A program made the position numbers and the translations under genes. The notes under the pieces were generated by a model that was not told the origin of the DNA, made no database searches, and saw nothing but the letters and a program-made list of their open reading frames with translations. This document shows positions 26,303 to 36,029 of a stretch of DNA of 58,164 nucleotides, piece after piece; position 1 is the stretch's first letter, and the number at the start of each line of letters is the position of its first letter. This DNA is from Eutrophocola sp049446715 (lineage in GTDB: Bacteria; Pseudomonadota; Gammaproteobacteria; Pseudomonadales; Pseudohongiellaceae), in the NCBI GenBank assembly GCA_049446715.1, contig JBMTQX010000015.1:1-58164 (forward strand), written 5' to 3'.

Positions 26303-26788
26303 TTGAATATCGATCTCTTTCCCCTGATTGTTTATGGCAGCATAGTCGTGGTTGCCATCGTAGGTCTGCTGATCGCCTCGACACTGCTGGGGCAGAAGCG
26401 TAACGATCACGCGACCCACGATGTCTACGAATCGGGTATCGTTCCCACCGGTTCCCCCAATATCAAGATTTCCGTCCCGTTTTACCTGACCGCCATCTTG
26501 TTCATCATTTTCGATCTGGAAGCCGTCTTCCTCTTTGCCTGGGCCATTTCCATTCGGGAAGCGGGCTGGGTCGGGTTCATTGAAGTATTCATCTTTATTT
26601 TCATCCTCATCGCCGGTTTGGTGTACCTGTGGCGCAGCGGCGCCCTGGAATGGCGTACCCAGCGTCAGCAGCACGATCTGCATAGCATGAAAGGTGAGGG
26701 CGGCGTCGTGAACATTCGCAACGGCCGTAAAATCGTTGAAGTCGAAGCAGACAGCCATGATGAACATGGTCACGGAGGTCACCACTAA
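26303..26788 (+). CDS. nuoA: NADH-quinone oxidoreductase subunit A
   Basis: Membrane subunit of complex I, with three transmembrane helices. The protein shows DVYESGIVPTGSPNIKISV, the loop that equals FESGIDS...in E. coli, followed by FYLTAILFIIFDLEAVFLFAW. A frame is open from TTG 26294, but TTG 26303 sits nine bases after AAGG (26290-26293) and gives 161 residues; both starts are non-ATG, so the exact start is uncertain. The stop TAA shares its last base with the nuoB ATG. The C-terminal tail is rich in His and acidic residues (DSHDEHGHGGHH). Confidence 0.92.
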   Translation: MNIDLFPLIVYGSIVVVAIVGLLIASTLLGQKRNDHATHDVYESGIVPTGSPNIKISVPFYLTAILFIIFDLEAVFLFAWAISIREAGWVGFIEVFIFIFILIAGLVYLWRSGALEWRTQRQQHDLHSMKGEGGVVNIRNGRKIVEVEADSHDEHGHGGHH

Positions 26789-27483
26789 TGAGCTGGGAAC
26801 TCGTCCGTCCTGAAGAAGTTGCCGGTCCGAGCCCGGGCCAGGGCCAGTTTGACGATTACATTCGCAAGAATGTCATCATGACCACGCTGGAAGACATGCT
26901 GGCCTGGAGCCGCAAGAACTCCCTGTGGCCCTATAACTTTGGCCTATCCTGCTGTTACGTGGAAGCGGCTACTGCCATTTCCAACCGCCATGACATTTCC
27001 CGTTTCGGTGCCGAGGTATTTCGTGCCACACCGCGCCAGGCCGACATGATCATCATCGCCGGTACCGTCTTCCGCAAGGTCGCCCCGGTTGTTCAGCGTC
27101 TTTATGAACAGATGATGGAGCCGCGCTGGGTCATCTGCATGGGTTCCTGTGCCAATTCCGGCGGCATGTACGACATCTACTCCGTAGTCCAGGGTGTGGA
27201 TAAATTCCTGCCCGTGGACGTATACGTATCAGGTTGCCCGCCGCGTCCCGAGGCGCTACTGCAGGGGTTGAACCTGTTGCAGGATTCCATCGGCAAGAAA
27301 CGCCGTCCGGTCAGCTGGGTGATCAGTGACCAGGGCATCTATGAGCGTGAAAAAGTGGAAATCCAACGTGAAAAACGCCTGAAAGACCGAATCAGTGCCA
27401 CCGAGCTGGTCGACCCGAACGAAGTCGGTCCCAGCTACTGGGACGTCGTGGCCGGCAAGAAAGGCCCGCGTGACCAGGACTGA
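26788..27483 (+). CDS. nuoB: NADH-quinone oxidoreductase subunit B
   Basis: Peripheral-arm subunit that holds cluster N2, the last Fe-S centre before quinone. The 231-residue protein has the ligand cysteines in LSCCYVEAA, GSCANSGG and GCPPRPEALL. The C-terminal extension after about residue 180 is similar to that of E. coli NuoB. The start overlaps the nuoA stop by one base; nuoCD follows after 38 bases. Confidence 0.97.
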   Translation: MSWELVRPEEVAGPSPGQGQFDDYIRKNVIMTTLEDMLAWSRKNSLWPYNFGLSCCYVEAATAISNRHDISRFGAEVFRATPRQADMIIIAGTVFRKVAPVVQRLYEQMMEPRWVICMGSCANSGGMYDIYSVVQGVDKFLPVDVYVSGCPPRPEALLQGLNLLQDSIGKKRRPVSWVISDQGIYEREKVEIQREKRLKDRISATELVDPNEVGPSYWDVVAGKKGPRDQD

Positions 27484-27521
27484 ATCCCGATAATCCGAAT
27501 TGAGCAGAACCGAGATCACCG

Positions 27522-29303
27522 TTGAGCACCGTTAGCGAACAAGCCGCCCAGGCAGAAGCCCAGCTTCCCGCAGTCATCGAAGCCCTGTACCGCAAATTCG
27601 GGGAGTCCTCTTTCGTGCGTCAGCATACCGCTGAAGGCATGCCAACCCTGTGGGTGCCCCGCAGCCGCCTGCTGGAAATCCTGCGCTACCTGCGTGATGA
27701 CTTCCGGCCGCGCTATGAAATGCTTCTCGACGTCACGGCCATCGATGAGCGCGTGCGCGTGCATCGCGAGGGGCAGCCTGATAGCGCCTTTACGGTTGTT
27801 TACCACCTGATTTCGTTCTCCGGCAATGCCGATATCCGCATCAAGGTTGCCCTGGCTGAGGATGACCAGAACATCCCGACTGTGATCCCCCTGTGGCCGG
27901 CCGCGAACTGGCATGAGCGGGAAATGTGGGACATGTTCGGCATCAATGTCGAAGGCCATCCCAACCAGAAACGCATTTACACGCCGCCGACATGGGTCGG
28001 TCATCCGCTGCGCAAAGACCATCCAGCCCGTGCCACCGAGATGGACTGGTTCCAGATGAGCGATGACATCCAGGACCGTGAACAGGAAGCCATGAAGTTC
28101 GACCCCACAGAATGGGGTCTGACCGATCACTCGGACACGTCCGAATACATGTTCCTGAATTTTGGTCCAAACCACCCGGCAGCGCACGGCATTATCCGTT
28201 TTGTCCTGCAGTTGGATGGTGAATACGTGATCAACTGTGTGCCGGACGTGGGCTATCACCACCGTGGTGCCGAGAAGATGGGCGAGCGCCAGAGCTGGCA
28301 CACCTATATTCCTTATACCGACCGCATCGACTATCTCGGCGGTGTCATGAACAACCTGCCGTATGTCATGGCCGTGGAAAAAATGGCCGGAATACAGGTA
28401 CCGGACCGCGTCAAGACCATTCGTGTCATGCTGGCTGAATTCTTCCGCATCTGCAGCCACCTGCTGTTCTATGGCACCTGGGCTGTTGACCTGGGCCAGT
28501 TGTCACCGCTGTTCTACTGTTTCGAAGACCGAGAAAAAGCCTTCAATATCATCGAGTCCATCACCGGTGGCCGCATGCACCCGAGCTGGTTCCGTATCGG
28601 TGGTGTGGCGCAGGACTTGCCCAACGGCTGGGAAAAACGCGTCAAGGAATTCGTCGATTATTTCCCGAAACGCCTGGCCGAATACGACAAGATGGTAATG
28701 GCCAACACCACCATTCGCCAGCGTACCCGTGGCGTCGGTGTCATGAACACCCAGGATGCCTTTGACTGGGGCATGACCGGTGCCGCCTTGCGTGCCACCG
28801 GCCTGGAATGGGACTACCGCAAGAACCGCCCGTACAGCGGTTACGAGAATTTCGAATTCGACGTGCCCATCGCCGTCAACGGCGACTGCTACGACCGCGC
28901 TGCGGTCCGTGTCGAGGAAATGCGCCAGAGCTGCCGCATTATCAAGCAGTGTCTGGAGAACATGCCGTCCGGTCCTTACAAGTCAGACCATCCGCTGACC
29001 ACGCCGCCGATCAAGGAAAAGAGCAAGCTCGACATCGAAACCCTGATCGACCACTTCCTGAGCGTGAGCTGGGGCCCGATTATCGACCCGACGGAAGTTT
29101 CCATGACCATCGAGGCGACCAAGGGGCTGAATATGTATTACCTGGTGAACGACGGTGGTAGTGGCTCCTACCGGACCCGTATTCGCACACCGTCCTTTAT
29201 CCACATCCAGGCCATTCCGTTCCTGAGCAAGGGCCTGATGCTGGCGGACTTTACCGCCGTGGTTGCGACCACGGATTTCGTGATGGCCGACGTCGATAAG
29301 TAG
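27522..29303 (+). CDS. nuoC: NADH-quinone oxidoreductase fused subunit C/D
   Basis: Fusion of the 30-kDa and 49-kDa subunits, 593 residues; the fusion is characteristic of gammaproteobacterial complex I. The C part covers about residues 1-190 (LDVTAIDERVRVH, ERREMWDMFGI-like EREMWDMFGINVEGHPN) and the D part about 210-593 (NFGPNHPAAHGIIRFVLQ, DVGYHHRGAEKMGERQSW, and the C-terminus ADFTAVVATTDFVMADVDK). The D part forms the quinone pocket with NuoB. The predicted start is TTG 27522 with a poor ribosome site. An 89-base gap with a small hairpin (AGGCC/GGCCT) separates it from nuoE. Confidence 0.96.
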   Translation: MSTVSEQAAQAEAQLPAVIEALYRKFGESSFVRQHTAEGMPTLWVPRSRLLEILRYLRDDFRPRYEMLLDVTAIDERVRVHREGQPDSAFTVVYHLISFSGNADIRIKVALAEDDQNIPTVIPLWPAANWHEREMWDMFGINVEGHPNQKRIYTPPTWVGHPLRKDHPARATEMDWFQMSDDIQDREQEAMKFDPTEWGLTDHSDTSEYMFLNFGPNHPAAHGIIRFVLQLDGEYVINCVPDVGYHHRGAEKMGERQSWHTYIPYTDRIDYLGGVMNNLPYVMAVEKMAGIQVPDRVKTIRVMLAEFFRICSHLLFYGTWAVDLGQLSPLFYCFEDREKAFNIIESITGGRMHPSWFRIGGVAQDLPNGWEKRVKEFVDYFPKRLAEYDKMVMANTTIRQRTRGVGVMNTQDAFDWGMTGAALRATGLEWDYRKNRPYSGYENFEFDVPIAVNGDCYDRAAVRVEEMRQSCRIIKQCLENMPSGPYKSDHPLTTPPIKEKSKLDIETLIDHFLSVSWGPIIDPTEVSMTIEATKGLNMYYLVNDGGSGSYRTRIRTPSFIHIQAIPFLSKGLMLADFTAVVATTDFVMADVDK

Positions 29304-29392
29304 ATAAGCAAAAATTGTAGGCCGGCATAGGCCTGAAAAGCCGTTTGCCGACAGGTTTACCAAAACTGGTTAATCGAGAAACTTTGATTTAA

Positions 29393-29923
29393 ATGAACAA
29401 CATCATCGCATCAACCGCCATCAAGGCGCGCCAGCTGACGGAAGCAGAGATCCATGACATCGAGCATGAAAAGACGCATTACCCGTACACTCAGGCCGTG
29501 GGTCTAGAAGCCCTAAAGATCGTACAGAAATACCAGGGCTGGGTCTCTGACGAGAGCCTGCTGGCCGTGTCCGAGTACCTGGACATTCCGCCAGATGAGC
29601 TGGAAGGTGTGGCCACGTTCTTCAACATGATTTTCCGCCGTCCTGTCGGCAAGCACGTGATTCTGCTGTGCGACAGCGTGGCGTGCTGGATGCTCGGTTG
29701 TGACAACCTGCAGGCACATATCACCAAGACGCTGGGCATCAACTATGGTGAAACCACCAAGGATGACATGTTCACGCTGATTCCCGTGCCGTGCCTGGGC
29801 ACCTGTGACAAGGCGCCGGCCATGATGATAGGTCGTGAAACCTATACCAACCTGACCACCAAGAAAATTGACCAGATTCTGGCTCACTACCGTGACGGCA
29901 CTCCGGTCAACCTGGACAGTTAA
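29393..29923 (+). CDS. nuoE: NADH-quinone oxidoreductase subunit E
   Basis: 24-kDa subunit carrying the [2Fe-2S] cluster N1a in the NADH-input module. The 176-residue protein shows the four ligands in LLCDSVACWMLGC and PVPCLGTCDKAP, and the helical N-terminal VSDESLLAVSEYLDIPPDEL. It starts at ATG 29393 and is followed by nuoF after eight bases. Confidence 0.96.
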   Translation: MNNIIASTAIKARQLTEAEIHDIEHEKTHYPYTQAVGLEALKIVQKYQGWVSDESLLAVSEYLDIPPDELEGVATFFNMIFRRPVGKHVILLCDSVACWMLGCDNLQAHITKTLGINYGETTKDDMFTLIPVPCLGTCDKAPAMMIGRETYTNLTTKKIDQILAHYRDGTPVNLDS

Positions 29924-29931
29924 CGTAAAGA

Positions 29932-31212
29932 ATGACAATGGCCACTGACAACCCATTAACAAAGAATATCGAGATCGGCAGGGCGCCTTTCGACTTCAAG
30001 CAATATGAAGCCGCTGGCGGTTATGAGAGTGTGCGCAAGGCCGTGACCATGGAGCCCACCGATGTGGTCAACCTGGTCAAGGACGCTGGTCTAGGCGGCC
30101 GCGGTGGCGCCGGTTTCAATACCGGTCTGAAGTGGAGCTTTGTGCCGCCGCCCGATGGCGGACCTCGCTATCTCGTGGTCAACGGTGACGAAATGGAGCC
30201 GGGTACCTTCAAGGACCGTCTCCTGATTGAACATGACCCGCACCTGCTGATTGAAGGCATGATCACCACCTGCTGGGCGCTGCAGGCCCAGACCGGCTAT
30301 ATCTTCCTGCGCGGTGAATACACCGTCTGTGAAGAGCGTCTGCTGAAGGCTATCGATGAAGCCTATGAAGCCGGCATGCTCGGCAAGAATATTCTCGGCA
30401 AGGGCTGGGACCTGGATATCTACCTGCACACCAGTGCCGGCCGCTACATTTGTGGTGAGGAGACTGCCCTGATCAACGCCCTGGAAGGCAAGCGCGCCAA
30501 TCCTCGTGCCAAGCCGCCATTCCCACAGGTCAGCGGCCTGTGGGGACGCCCGACCGTGGTCAATAACGTGGAAACCATCTGCAACATTCCGGGCATCGTC
30601 GCCAACGGCGTTGACTGGTACAAGGCTCTCGGCAAGGGCGACTTCGTTGGTACGCGTATTTCCGGTGTCAGCGGCCGCGTGAAAAACCCGGGCTGCTGGG
30701 AAGTCCCTGTCGGCATTACCTTCCGCGAACTGCTGGAAGATTACGCCGGTGGCATGCAGGACGGTTATGAACTCAAGGGTTTCCTGCCCGGTGGTGGTTC
30801 AACAGACTTCCTGCTGCCGGAACACCTAGACCTGGTGATGGAACCGGGAGCTGTCCAGAAGGCCGGCAGCCGTCTGGGTACCTCGCTGATCATGGTCCTG
30901 GACGACAAGACCTGCCCGGTCGGTTGCGTGCGAAACCTAATCAAGTTTTTTGCCCATGAAAGCTGTGGCTGGTGTACACCGTGCCGTGACGGCCTGCCCT
31001 GGGTAGAGCACATCCTCAACAAGATGGAAGAGGGCCATGGCGAGATGAAGGACATCGACATTCTCAAGGAAATGACCGGCTACATGGCCCCGGGCAACAC
31101 CTTCTGTGCCCTGGCACCGGGTGCGGCGGAACCGCTGCAGAGCGCGTTGAAGCATTTCATGCCGGAATTCGAGGCCCATGTGGCCCACGGCTGCAGCTAT
31201 AAAAAGCATTAA
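29932..31212 (+). CDS. nuoF: NADH-quinone oxidoreductase subunit F
   Basis: 51-kDa subunit that binds NADH and FMN and carries [4Fe-4S] cluster N3. The 426-residue protein has GGRGGAGFNTGLKW (NADH/FMN), NGDEMEPGTFKDR, CGEETALINALEGKR and the cluster motif ESCGWCTPCRDG. ATG 29932 and ATG 29938 are both possible starts. A 48-base AT-rich gap with a palindrome separates it from nuoG. Confidence 0.97.
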   Translation: MTMATDNPLTKNIEIGRAPFDFKQYEAAGGYESVRKAVTMEPTDVVNLVKDAGLGGRGGAGFNTGLKWSFVPPPDGGPRYLVVNGDEMEPGTFKDRLLIEHDPHLLIEGMITTCWALQAQTGYIFLRGEYTVCEERLLKAIDEAYEAGMLGKNILGKGWDLDIYLHTSAGRYICGEETALINALEGKRANPRAKPPFPQVSGLWGRPTVVNNVETICNIPGIVANGVDWYKALGKGDFVGTRISGVSGRVKNPGCWEVPVGITFRELLEDYAGGMQDGYELKGFLPGGGSTDFLLPEHLDLVMEPGAVQKAGSRLGTSLIMVLDDKTCPVGCVRNLIKFFAHESCGWCTPCRDGLPWVEHILNKMEEGHGEMKDIDILKEMTGYMAPGNTFCALAPGAAEPLQSALKHFMPEFEAHVAHGCSYKKH

Positions 31213-31231
31213 TTTTATAAAGTAACCTTTT

Positions 31232-31249
31232 GATAAATAATATTTTATC
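31232..31249. promoter_or_regulatory. AT-rich palindrome between nuoF and nuoG
   Basis: GATAAA (31232-31237) and TTTATC (31244-31249) are perfect inverted arms around TAATAT, in a 48-base AT-rich gap inside an otherwise GC-rich operon. It may be an operator, an internal promoter or an RNA hairpin. The arms resemble half-sites of a Fur box, but the overall length is 18 rather than 19 bases. Confidence 0.35.
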
Positions 31250-31260
31250 GGGATATTGAA

Positions 31261-33978
31261 GTGGTAAAGATCACCGTAGACGGCAAAGTCATCGAGGTTG
31301 ATGAAAGCAATAACCTGCTCGAGGAAATTCTCTCAGCCGGGGAAAATTTGCCTTATTTCTGCTGGCACCCGAGCATGGGCTCTGTGGGTTCCTGCAGGCA
31401 ATGTGCGGTCATCGAATACGCCAATGACGAGGACGAACGCGGCCGCCTCAACATGGCCTGCATGACCGCCCCGCGCGAGGGCGCCCGCTATTCCATTGCC
31501 AAGGCCGCCAAGTTCCGTGCCCAGGCCATCGAAAGCATCATGATCAACCACCCGCATGACTGTCCGGTCTGCGAGGAGGGCGGTGAATGTCACCTGCAGG
31601 ACATGACCGTGATGTCTGGCCACAACTACCGTCGCTATGACGGCAAGAAGAAGACCCACACCAACCAGTACCTGGGCCCCTTCATCGGGCATGAAATGAA
31701 CCGCTGCATTACCTGTTACCGTTGCGTGCGTTTCTACAAGGATTACGCGGGTGGCAAGGACTTTGGTCCTCAGGCTTCCCACGACAACACCTACTTCGGC
31801 CGCTGGCAGGAAGGCCCGCTGGAAAGTGAGTTTTCCGGCAACCTGGCCGAAGTCTGCCCGACCGGCGTCTTTACTGACAAACCTTTCAGCAAGCATTACG
31901 TGCGCAAATGGGACCTGCAGACAGCTCCGAGTATCTGCGCCGGTTGCAGCGTGGGCTGTAACATCAACCCGGGTGAGCGCTACGGTACCCTGCGTCGTGT
32001 CGTGAACCGTTTCAACGACGAAGTGAACGGTTATTTCCTGTGCGACCGTGGTCGCTTCGGGACCGGTTATGTGAATTCCGACGAACGCATCACGGTCAGC
32101 ATGACCCGTGCCTCACACGATGACCGGCCCGTGCTGACCAGCACCGACGAGGCCCGCGCCAAGCTTCACGGCATGTCAGGTGCCATCGGTATCGGTTCGC
32201 CAAGGGCCTCCATGGAGGCCAACTTTGCCCTGCGCGAGCAGGTCGGGGCCGATAATTTCTATGCCGGCGTGTCAGCCAGTGAGCTGGGCATGCTGAAGCA
32301 GGTGCTGGATATCTATGCTACGCGCCCGGTCAATATCGCCAATATCAAGGATATCGAGGCCTCTGATGCCATTATAATCCTGGGCGAGGATGTCACCAAT
32401 ACAGCCGCCCGCATTTCGCTGGCCCTGCGCCAGTCGGTGCGCAACCTGGGCAAGGACATGGCGAAAGCCATGAAATTACCGGACTGGCAGGATGCCGCCA
32501 TTCGCCAACTCACCATGGATCGCAAGAGCCCGCTCTTCATTCTCAGCCCGCACGCCACTCGCCTTGATGACATTGCTGCCCAGGTGCATATCGCTACTGC
32601 CGCAGACAGCGCCAGGATCGGCTATGCCGTGGCAACGGCCATTGATGGCAACGCGCCTGGTGTCAGCGGCCTGTCCGCCGAGGAACAGGCACTGGTGCTG
32701 AGCATTGCTGAAGCCCTGAAGAGTGCCAGGCAGCCACTGATCGTGTCCGGTACCGGCAGCCTGAGCCCGGCCCTGATTGATGCCGCCGCCAATATTGCCA
32801 CCGCGCTGGCAGATGGCGATAAGAAGTCCAACCTGGCCCTGGTGGTGCCCGAAGCCAACAGCCTGGGCCTGGCCCTGCTGATGGACGGCAGTGACAAGGC
32901 CTTGGACCAGGCTATGGCGTCAGGAGCAAAGTCAGCGATCGTATTGGAAAACGATTTGTACCGCCGTGCCCCGAGTGCTGACGTGGACGCGTTCATCAAT
33001 GGCCTGGACTCGCTGACCGTGCTGGACAGCATCAAAACCCGCACCGGCGAGCAGGCCAACCTGGTGCTGGCTGCCGGCACATTTGCCGAAACTTCCGGCA
33101 CCTACGTCAATTATGAAACCCGTGCCCAGCATTTCTATTCCGTGTTCAAGCCGGCTGAGCCTATTCGCTCTAGCACATACTGGTTGTCCGACAGGAAACT
33201 GGCTGAGCTGACCCAGGCCTGCGCCGACAGCATTGCCAATTGTGCGGGCATGAATGGCCTGACGCCGTCGGAAGGGTTCACGGTCGCTGGCATGCGTGTC
33301 CCGCGACAGCAGCATCGCTACAGTGGTCGTACTGCCATGCGTGCCAACATCAGTGTGCACGAACCGAAACAGGAACAGGACGAAGAGGGCATCATGTCCT
33401 ACTCCATGGAAGGCATTCCGGCGACCAAGAATTCCACTGTTTTCAATACCGCCTGGGCTGGTGGCTGGAACTCCAACCAGAGTGTGTTCAAGTTCCAGAA
33501 GCACACCGGCGAAGCCCTGAAAATGGCGGGCAACGGCCACTGCCTAATTGCCAGCACAGCCACGGAAAAGACCTATGCGCCTTTTGCCGCTGATGATGAT
33601 GCTGCCGGCGATCATCAAGTCTTCCCGATTTACCATTTGTTTGGCAGTGAAGAGCTGACGGCCAAAACACCGGCTATCCAGGAAAAGGCAACCGGTGCGT
33701 ATGTCGCGATCAATCCGGCCGATGCCGGCAAACTCGGCCTGCAGGCCAGCGACGGTGTCGCCGTCCAGCACAACGGCTCAGTGCCGGTGCTGCTGCGCAG
33801 TTCGATCAAGCCCGGCACTGTCGGTGTTCCGGTTGGCCTCAATGGCCTAAATTTCCGCAACCTGCCCGGCGCCATCACCCTGGAAAAAGCCAGTGGCTGG
33901 AGTACACCGACAGACTGGAAGGCCGCCAACATCATTGTCAGCGATAAGGCCACTACAAGCAGCGGGGAGAGTGCCTGA
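31261..33978 (+). CDS. nuoG: NADH-quinone oxidoreductase subunit G
   Basis: 75-kDa Fe-S subunit, 905 residues. In order: a [2Fe-2S] ferredoxin domain (CWHPSMGSVGSCRQC and NMACM), the His/Cys motif HPHDCPVCEEGGEC, a further cluster (CITCYRCVRF with CPTGVF), and the N7 site CAGCSVGC with FLCDRGRFG about 30 residues later. The rest is the molybdopterin-oxidoreductase-like domain without its cofactor. Start is GTG 31261. The last base of its stop is the first base of the nuoH ATG region (33978), so translation is coupled. Confidence 0.96.
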   Translation: MVKITVDGKVIEVDESNNLLEEILSAGENLPYFCWHPSMGSVGSCRQCAVIEYANDEDERGRLNMACMTAPREGARYSIAKAAKFRAQAIESIMINHPHDCPVCEEGGECHLQDMTVMSGHNYRRYDGKKKTHTNQYLGPFIGHEMNRCITCYRCVRFYKDYAGGKDFGPQASHDNTYFGRWQEGPLESEFSGNLAEVCPTGVFTDKPFSKHYVRKWDLQTAPSICAGCSVGCNINPGERYGTLRRVVNRFNDEVNGYFLCDRGRFGTGYVNSDERITVSMTRASHDDRPVLTSTDEARAKLHGMSGAIGIGSPRASMEANFALREQVGADNFYAGVSASELGMLKQVLDIYATRPVNIANIKDIEASDAIIILGEDVTNTAARISLALRQSVRNLGKDMAKAMKLPDWQDAAIRQLTMDRKSPLFILSPHATRLDDIAAQVHIATAADSARIGYAVATAIDGNAPGVSGLSAEEQALVLSIAEALKSARQPLIVSGTGSLSPALIDAAANIATALADGDKKSNLALVVPEANSLGLALLMDGSDKALDQAMASGAKSAIVLENDLYRRAPSADVDAFINGLDSLTVLDSIKTRTGEQANLVLAAGTFAETSGTYVNYETRAQHFYSVFKPAEPIRSSTYWLSDRKLAELTQACADSIANCAGMNGLTPSEGFTVAGMRVPRQQHRYSGRTAMRANISVHEPKQEQDEEGIMSYSMEGIPATKNSTVFNTAWAGGWNSNQSVFKFQKHTGEALKMAGNGHCLIASTATEKTYAPFAADDDAAGDHQVFPIYHLFGSEELTAKTPAIQEKATGAYVAINPADAGKLGLQASDGVAVQHNGSVPVLLRSSIKPGTVGVPVGLNGLNFRNLPGAITLEKASGWSTPTDWKAANIIVSDKATTSSGESA

Positions 33979-34961
33979 TGTTTGAAATCAAAGTCGGCTC
34001 ACTGCTTGTCATCGCGCTCATCCTGGGCACCGTACTGGCCTTTGCGGCGCTGTTGATCTGGATGGAGCGTCGTCTGCTGGGTTTCTTCAACGACCGCCTT
34101 GGCCCCAACCGCGTTGGTCCCTTCGGTATCCTGCAGTCGGTGGCTGACGTCATCAAGCTGATTACCAAGGAAGATTGGATCCCGCCGTTTGCCGACAAAT
34201 TCACCTTTGTGGTGGCGCCGATCATCATCCCGGTGGTCATGCTACTCAGCTTTGCCATGATCCCGTTCGCGCCCAATATCGGCATCATCGACCTCAATAT
34301 CGGCATCCTGTTCGTGATGGCCATGGCCGGTATGGCGTCCTATTCCGCGATGCTGGGTGGAATTGCGTCCAACAACAAGTTTTCCCTGCTTGGTGGCCTG
34401 CGTGCCGCCGGCCAGATGATTTCCTATGAAGTCTTCATGGGTATTTCACTGCTGGGCGTGGTCATTCTGTCTGACAGTTTCATGCTCAGGGATATCGTCG
34501 AGGCCCAGGCTGATGGCTGGTATGTGATTCCCCAGTTCCTCGGTTTCATCGTCTTCATGGTGGCCGCACTGGCCGAATCCCACCGCTGGCCGTTCGACCT
34601 GCCGGAAGGTGAGTCGGAAATCATTTCCGGTTTCAACACCGAATACTCCGGTATGAAGTTTGGCTTGTTCTTTGTCGGGGAATACATCGGCATGTTCCTG
34701 ATGGCCTGCCTGATACCGGTATTGTTTTTCGGTGGCTGGCATGCACCGTTCGGCCTAGAGATCGGTGGTGAAGTGTTCTCCGGTATTTTCTGGATGAGCG
34801 TGAAATCGCTGGCTTTTGTTGTCTTTTTTGTCCTGGTCCGTGCGGCGCTAGCGCGTCCGCGTTATGACCAGCTCATGAATTACGGCTGGCTTGTCATGCT
34901 GCCGTTGTCACTACTGAATCTGCTTGTTACCGGCGCAATCGTGCTGTTGCAGGGGAGTTAA
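33978..34961 (+). CDS. nuoH: NADH-quinone oxidoreductase subunit H
   Basis: Membrane subunit at the junction with the peripheral arm, part of the quinone channel. The 327-residue protein has about eight helices and the conserved WMERRLLGFFNDRLGPNRVG, AESHRWPFDLPEGESEII and NTEYSGMKFGLFF segments. It overlaps nuoG by one base and is followed by nuoI after two bases. Confidence 0.97.
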   Translation: MFEIKVGSLLVIALILGTVLAFAALLIWMERRLLGFFNDRLGPNRVGPFGILQSVADVIKLITKEDWIPPFADKFTFVVAPIIIPVVMLLSFAMIPFAPNIGIIDLNIGILFVMAMAGMASYSAMLGGIASNNKFSLLGGLRAAGQMISYEVFMGISLLGVVILSDSFMLRDIVEAQADGWYVIPQFLGFIVFMVAALAESHRWPFDLPEGESEIISGFNTEYSGMKFGLFFVGEYIGMFLMACLIPVLFFGGWHAPFGLEIGGEVFSGIFWMSVKSLAFVVFFVLVRAALARPRYDQLMNYGWLVMLPLSLLNLLVTGAIVLLQGS

Positions 34962-34963
34962 TA

Positions 34964-35512
34964 ATGCTGAAAGGGTTTGTGCATCAGGTCAACATCATCT
35001 GGTCACAGATAGTCTCGCTGTGGCTGGTGTTCCTGCACCTGTTCCGCAAGGCGGATACTGTGGAGTATCCGGAAATCAAACCGCATACGTTCCCGCGCTG
35101 GCGCGGTCGTATCATCCTCACGCGCGACCCCGACGGGGAAGAGCGCTGCGTGGCCTGCAACCTGTGTGCAGTAGCCTGTCCGGTGGATTGTATCGCCCTG
35201 CAGAAAACCGAGGATGAAAACGGTCGCTGGTATCCGGAATTTTTCCGCATCAACTTTTCCCGCTGCATCATGTGCGGTTTCTGTGAAGAAGCCTGTCCGA
35301 CCCATGCTATCCAGCTGACCCCCGACTTTGAAATGGCGGAATACGTGCGTCAGGACATGGTCTGGGAAAAGGAGCACATGCTGATCAACGGTACCGGGAA
35401 GTATCACGACTACAATTTCTACAAGGTTGCCGGCAAAGCCATTGGCAGCAAGGGCAAAGGCGAGGCGCGTAACGAACTGCCGCCGACTGACCGTAGGAGC
35501 CTGCTGCCATGA
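34964..35512 (+). CDS. nuoI: NADH-quinone oxidoreductase subunit I
   Basis: Peripheral subunit with two [4Fe-4S] clusters (N6a and N6b). The 182-residue protein carries CVACNLCAVACPVDC and CIMCGFCEEACPTHA. Its last four bases overlap nuoJ (ATGA junction). The N-terminal helix lies along the membrane surface. Confidence 0.97.
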   Translation: MLKGFVHQVNIIWSQIVSLWLVFLHLFRKADTVEYPEIKPHTFPRWRGRIILTRDPDGEERCVACNLCAVACPVDCIALQKTEDENGRWYPEFFRINFSRCIMCGFCEEACPTHAIQLTPDFEMAEYVRQDMVWEKEHMLINGTGKYHDYNFYKVAGKAIGSKGKGEARNELPPTDRRSLLP

Positions 35513-35991
35513 GTGAGATGTTTTACGGCTCTGCCATTATCGCCATTCTCGCGACCCTGATGGTTATCACCCGGACCAATATCGTCCATGCGCTGCTGTA
35601 CTTCATTGTTTCCCTGCTGGCTATTGCGGTGATCTTTTATACCCTGGGCGCTCCCTTTGCAGCGGCCCTTGAAGTGATCGTTTATGCCGGCGCCATCATG
35701 GTGATGTTCCTGTTTGTGGTGATGATGCTCAATCTGGGGCAGGTGACACAGGACCAGGAACGGGCGTGGTTGCAGCCGTCACTGTGGATCGGACCGACAC
35801 TCATGGCGATTCCGTTGCTGATTGAAGTGGTTTACGGCATCAACATGAACCAGGCCACAATGGCGCATACCCCGGTGGGCGCCAAGGAAATCGGGCAGGC
35901 ACTGTTTGGGCCGTATGTCCTGGCGGTAGAGCTGGCGTCCATGTTGCTGCTGGCCGGCCTGGTGGGTGCGTTCCACCTGGCCCGTAAATAA
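35509..35991 (+). CDS. nuoJ: NADH-quinone oxidoreductase subunit J
   Basis: Membrane subunit of 160 residues with about five helices and the conserved EVIVYAGAIMVMFLFVVMML segment, which includes the pi-bulge helix. It begins inside the last codons of nuoI. Unlike most neighbours it is not tightly joined to the next gene: 63 bases separate it from nuoK. Confidence 0.96.
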   Translation: MSEMFYGSAIIAILATLMVITRTNIVHALLYFIVSLLAIAVIFYTLGAPFAAALEVIVYAGAIMVMFLFVVMMLNLGQVTQDQERAWLQPSLWIGPTLMAIPLLIEVVYGINMNQATMAHTPVGAKEIGQALFGPYVLAVELASMLLLAGLVGAFHLARK

Positions 35992-36011
35992 GTTGAAAAA
36001 GATGCGAGAGA

Positions 36012-36029
36012 CAAGAGGCAAGAGGCAAG
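36012..36029 (+). repeat. CAAGAGG tandem repeat between nuoJ and nuoK
   Basis: CAAGAGG at 36012-36018 and 36019-36025 followed by CAAG (2.6 units) in the 63-base nuoJ-nuoK gap. Purine-rich, so it could slip during replication; it ends 12 bases before the AGGTGG ribosome site of nuoK. Confidence 0.6.
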
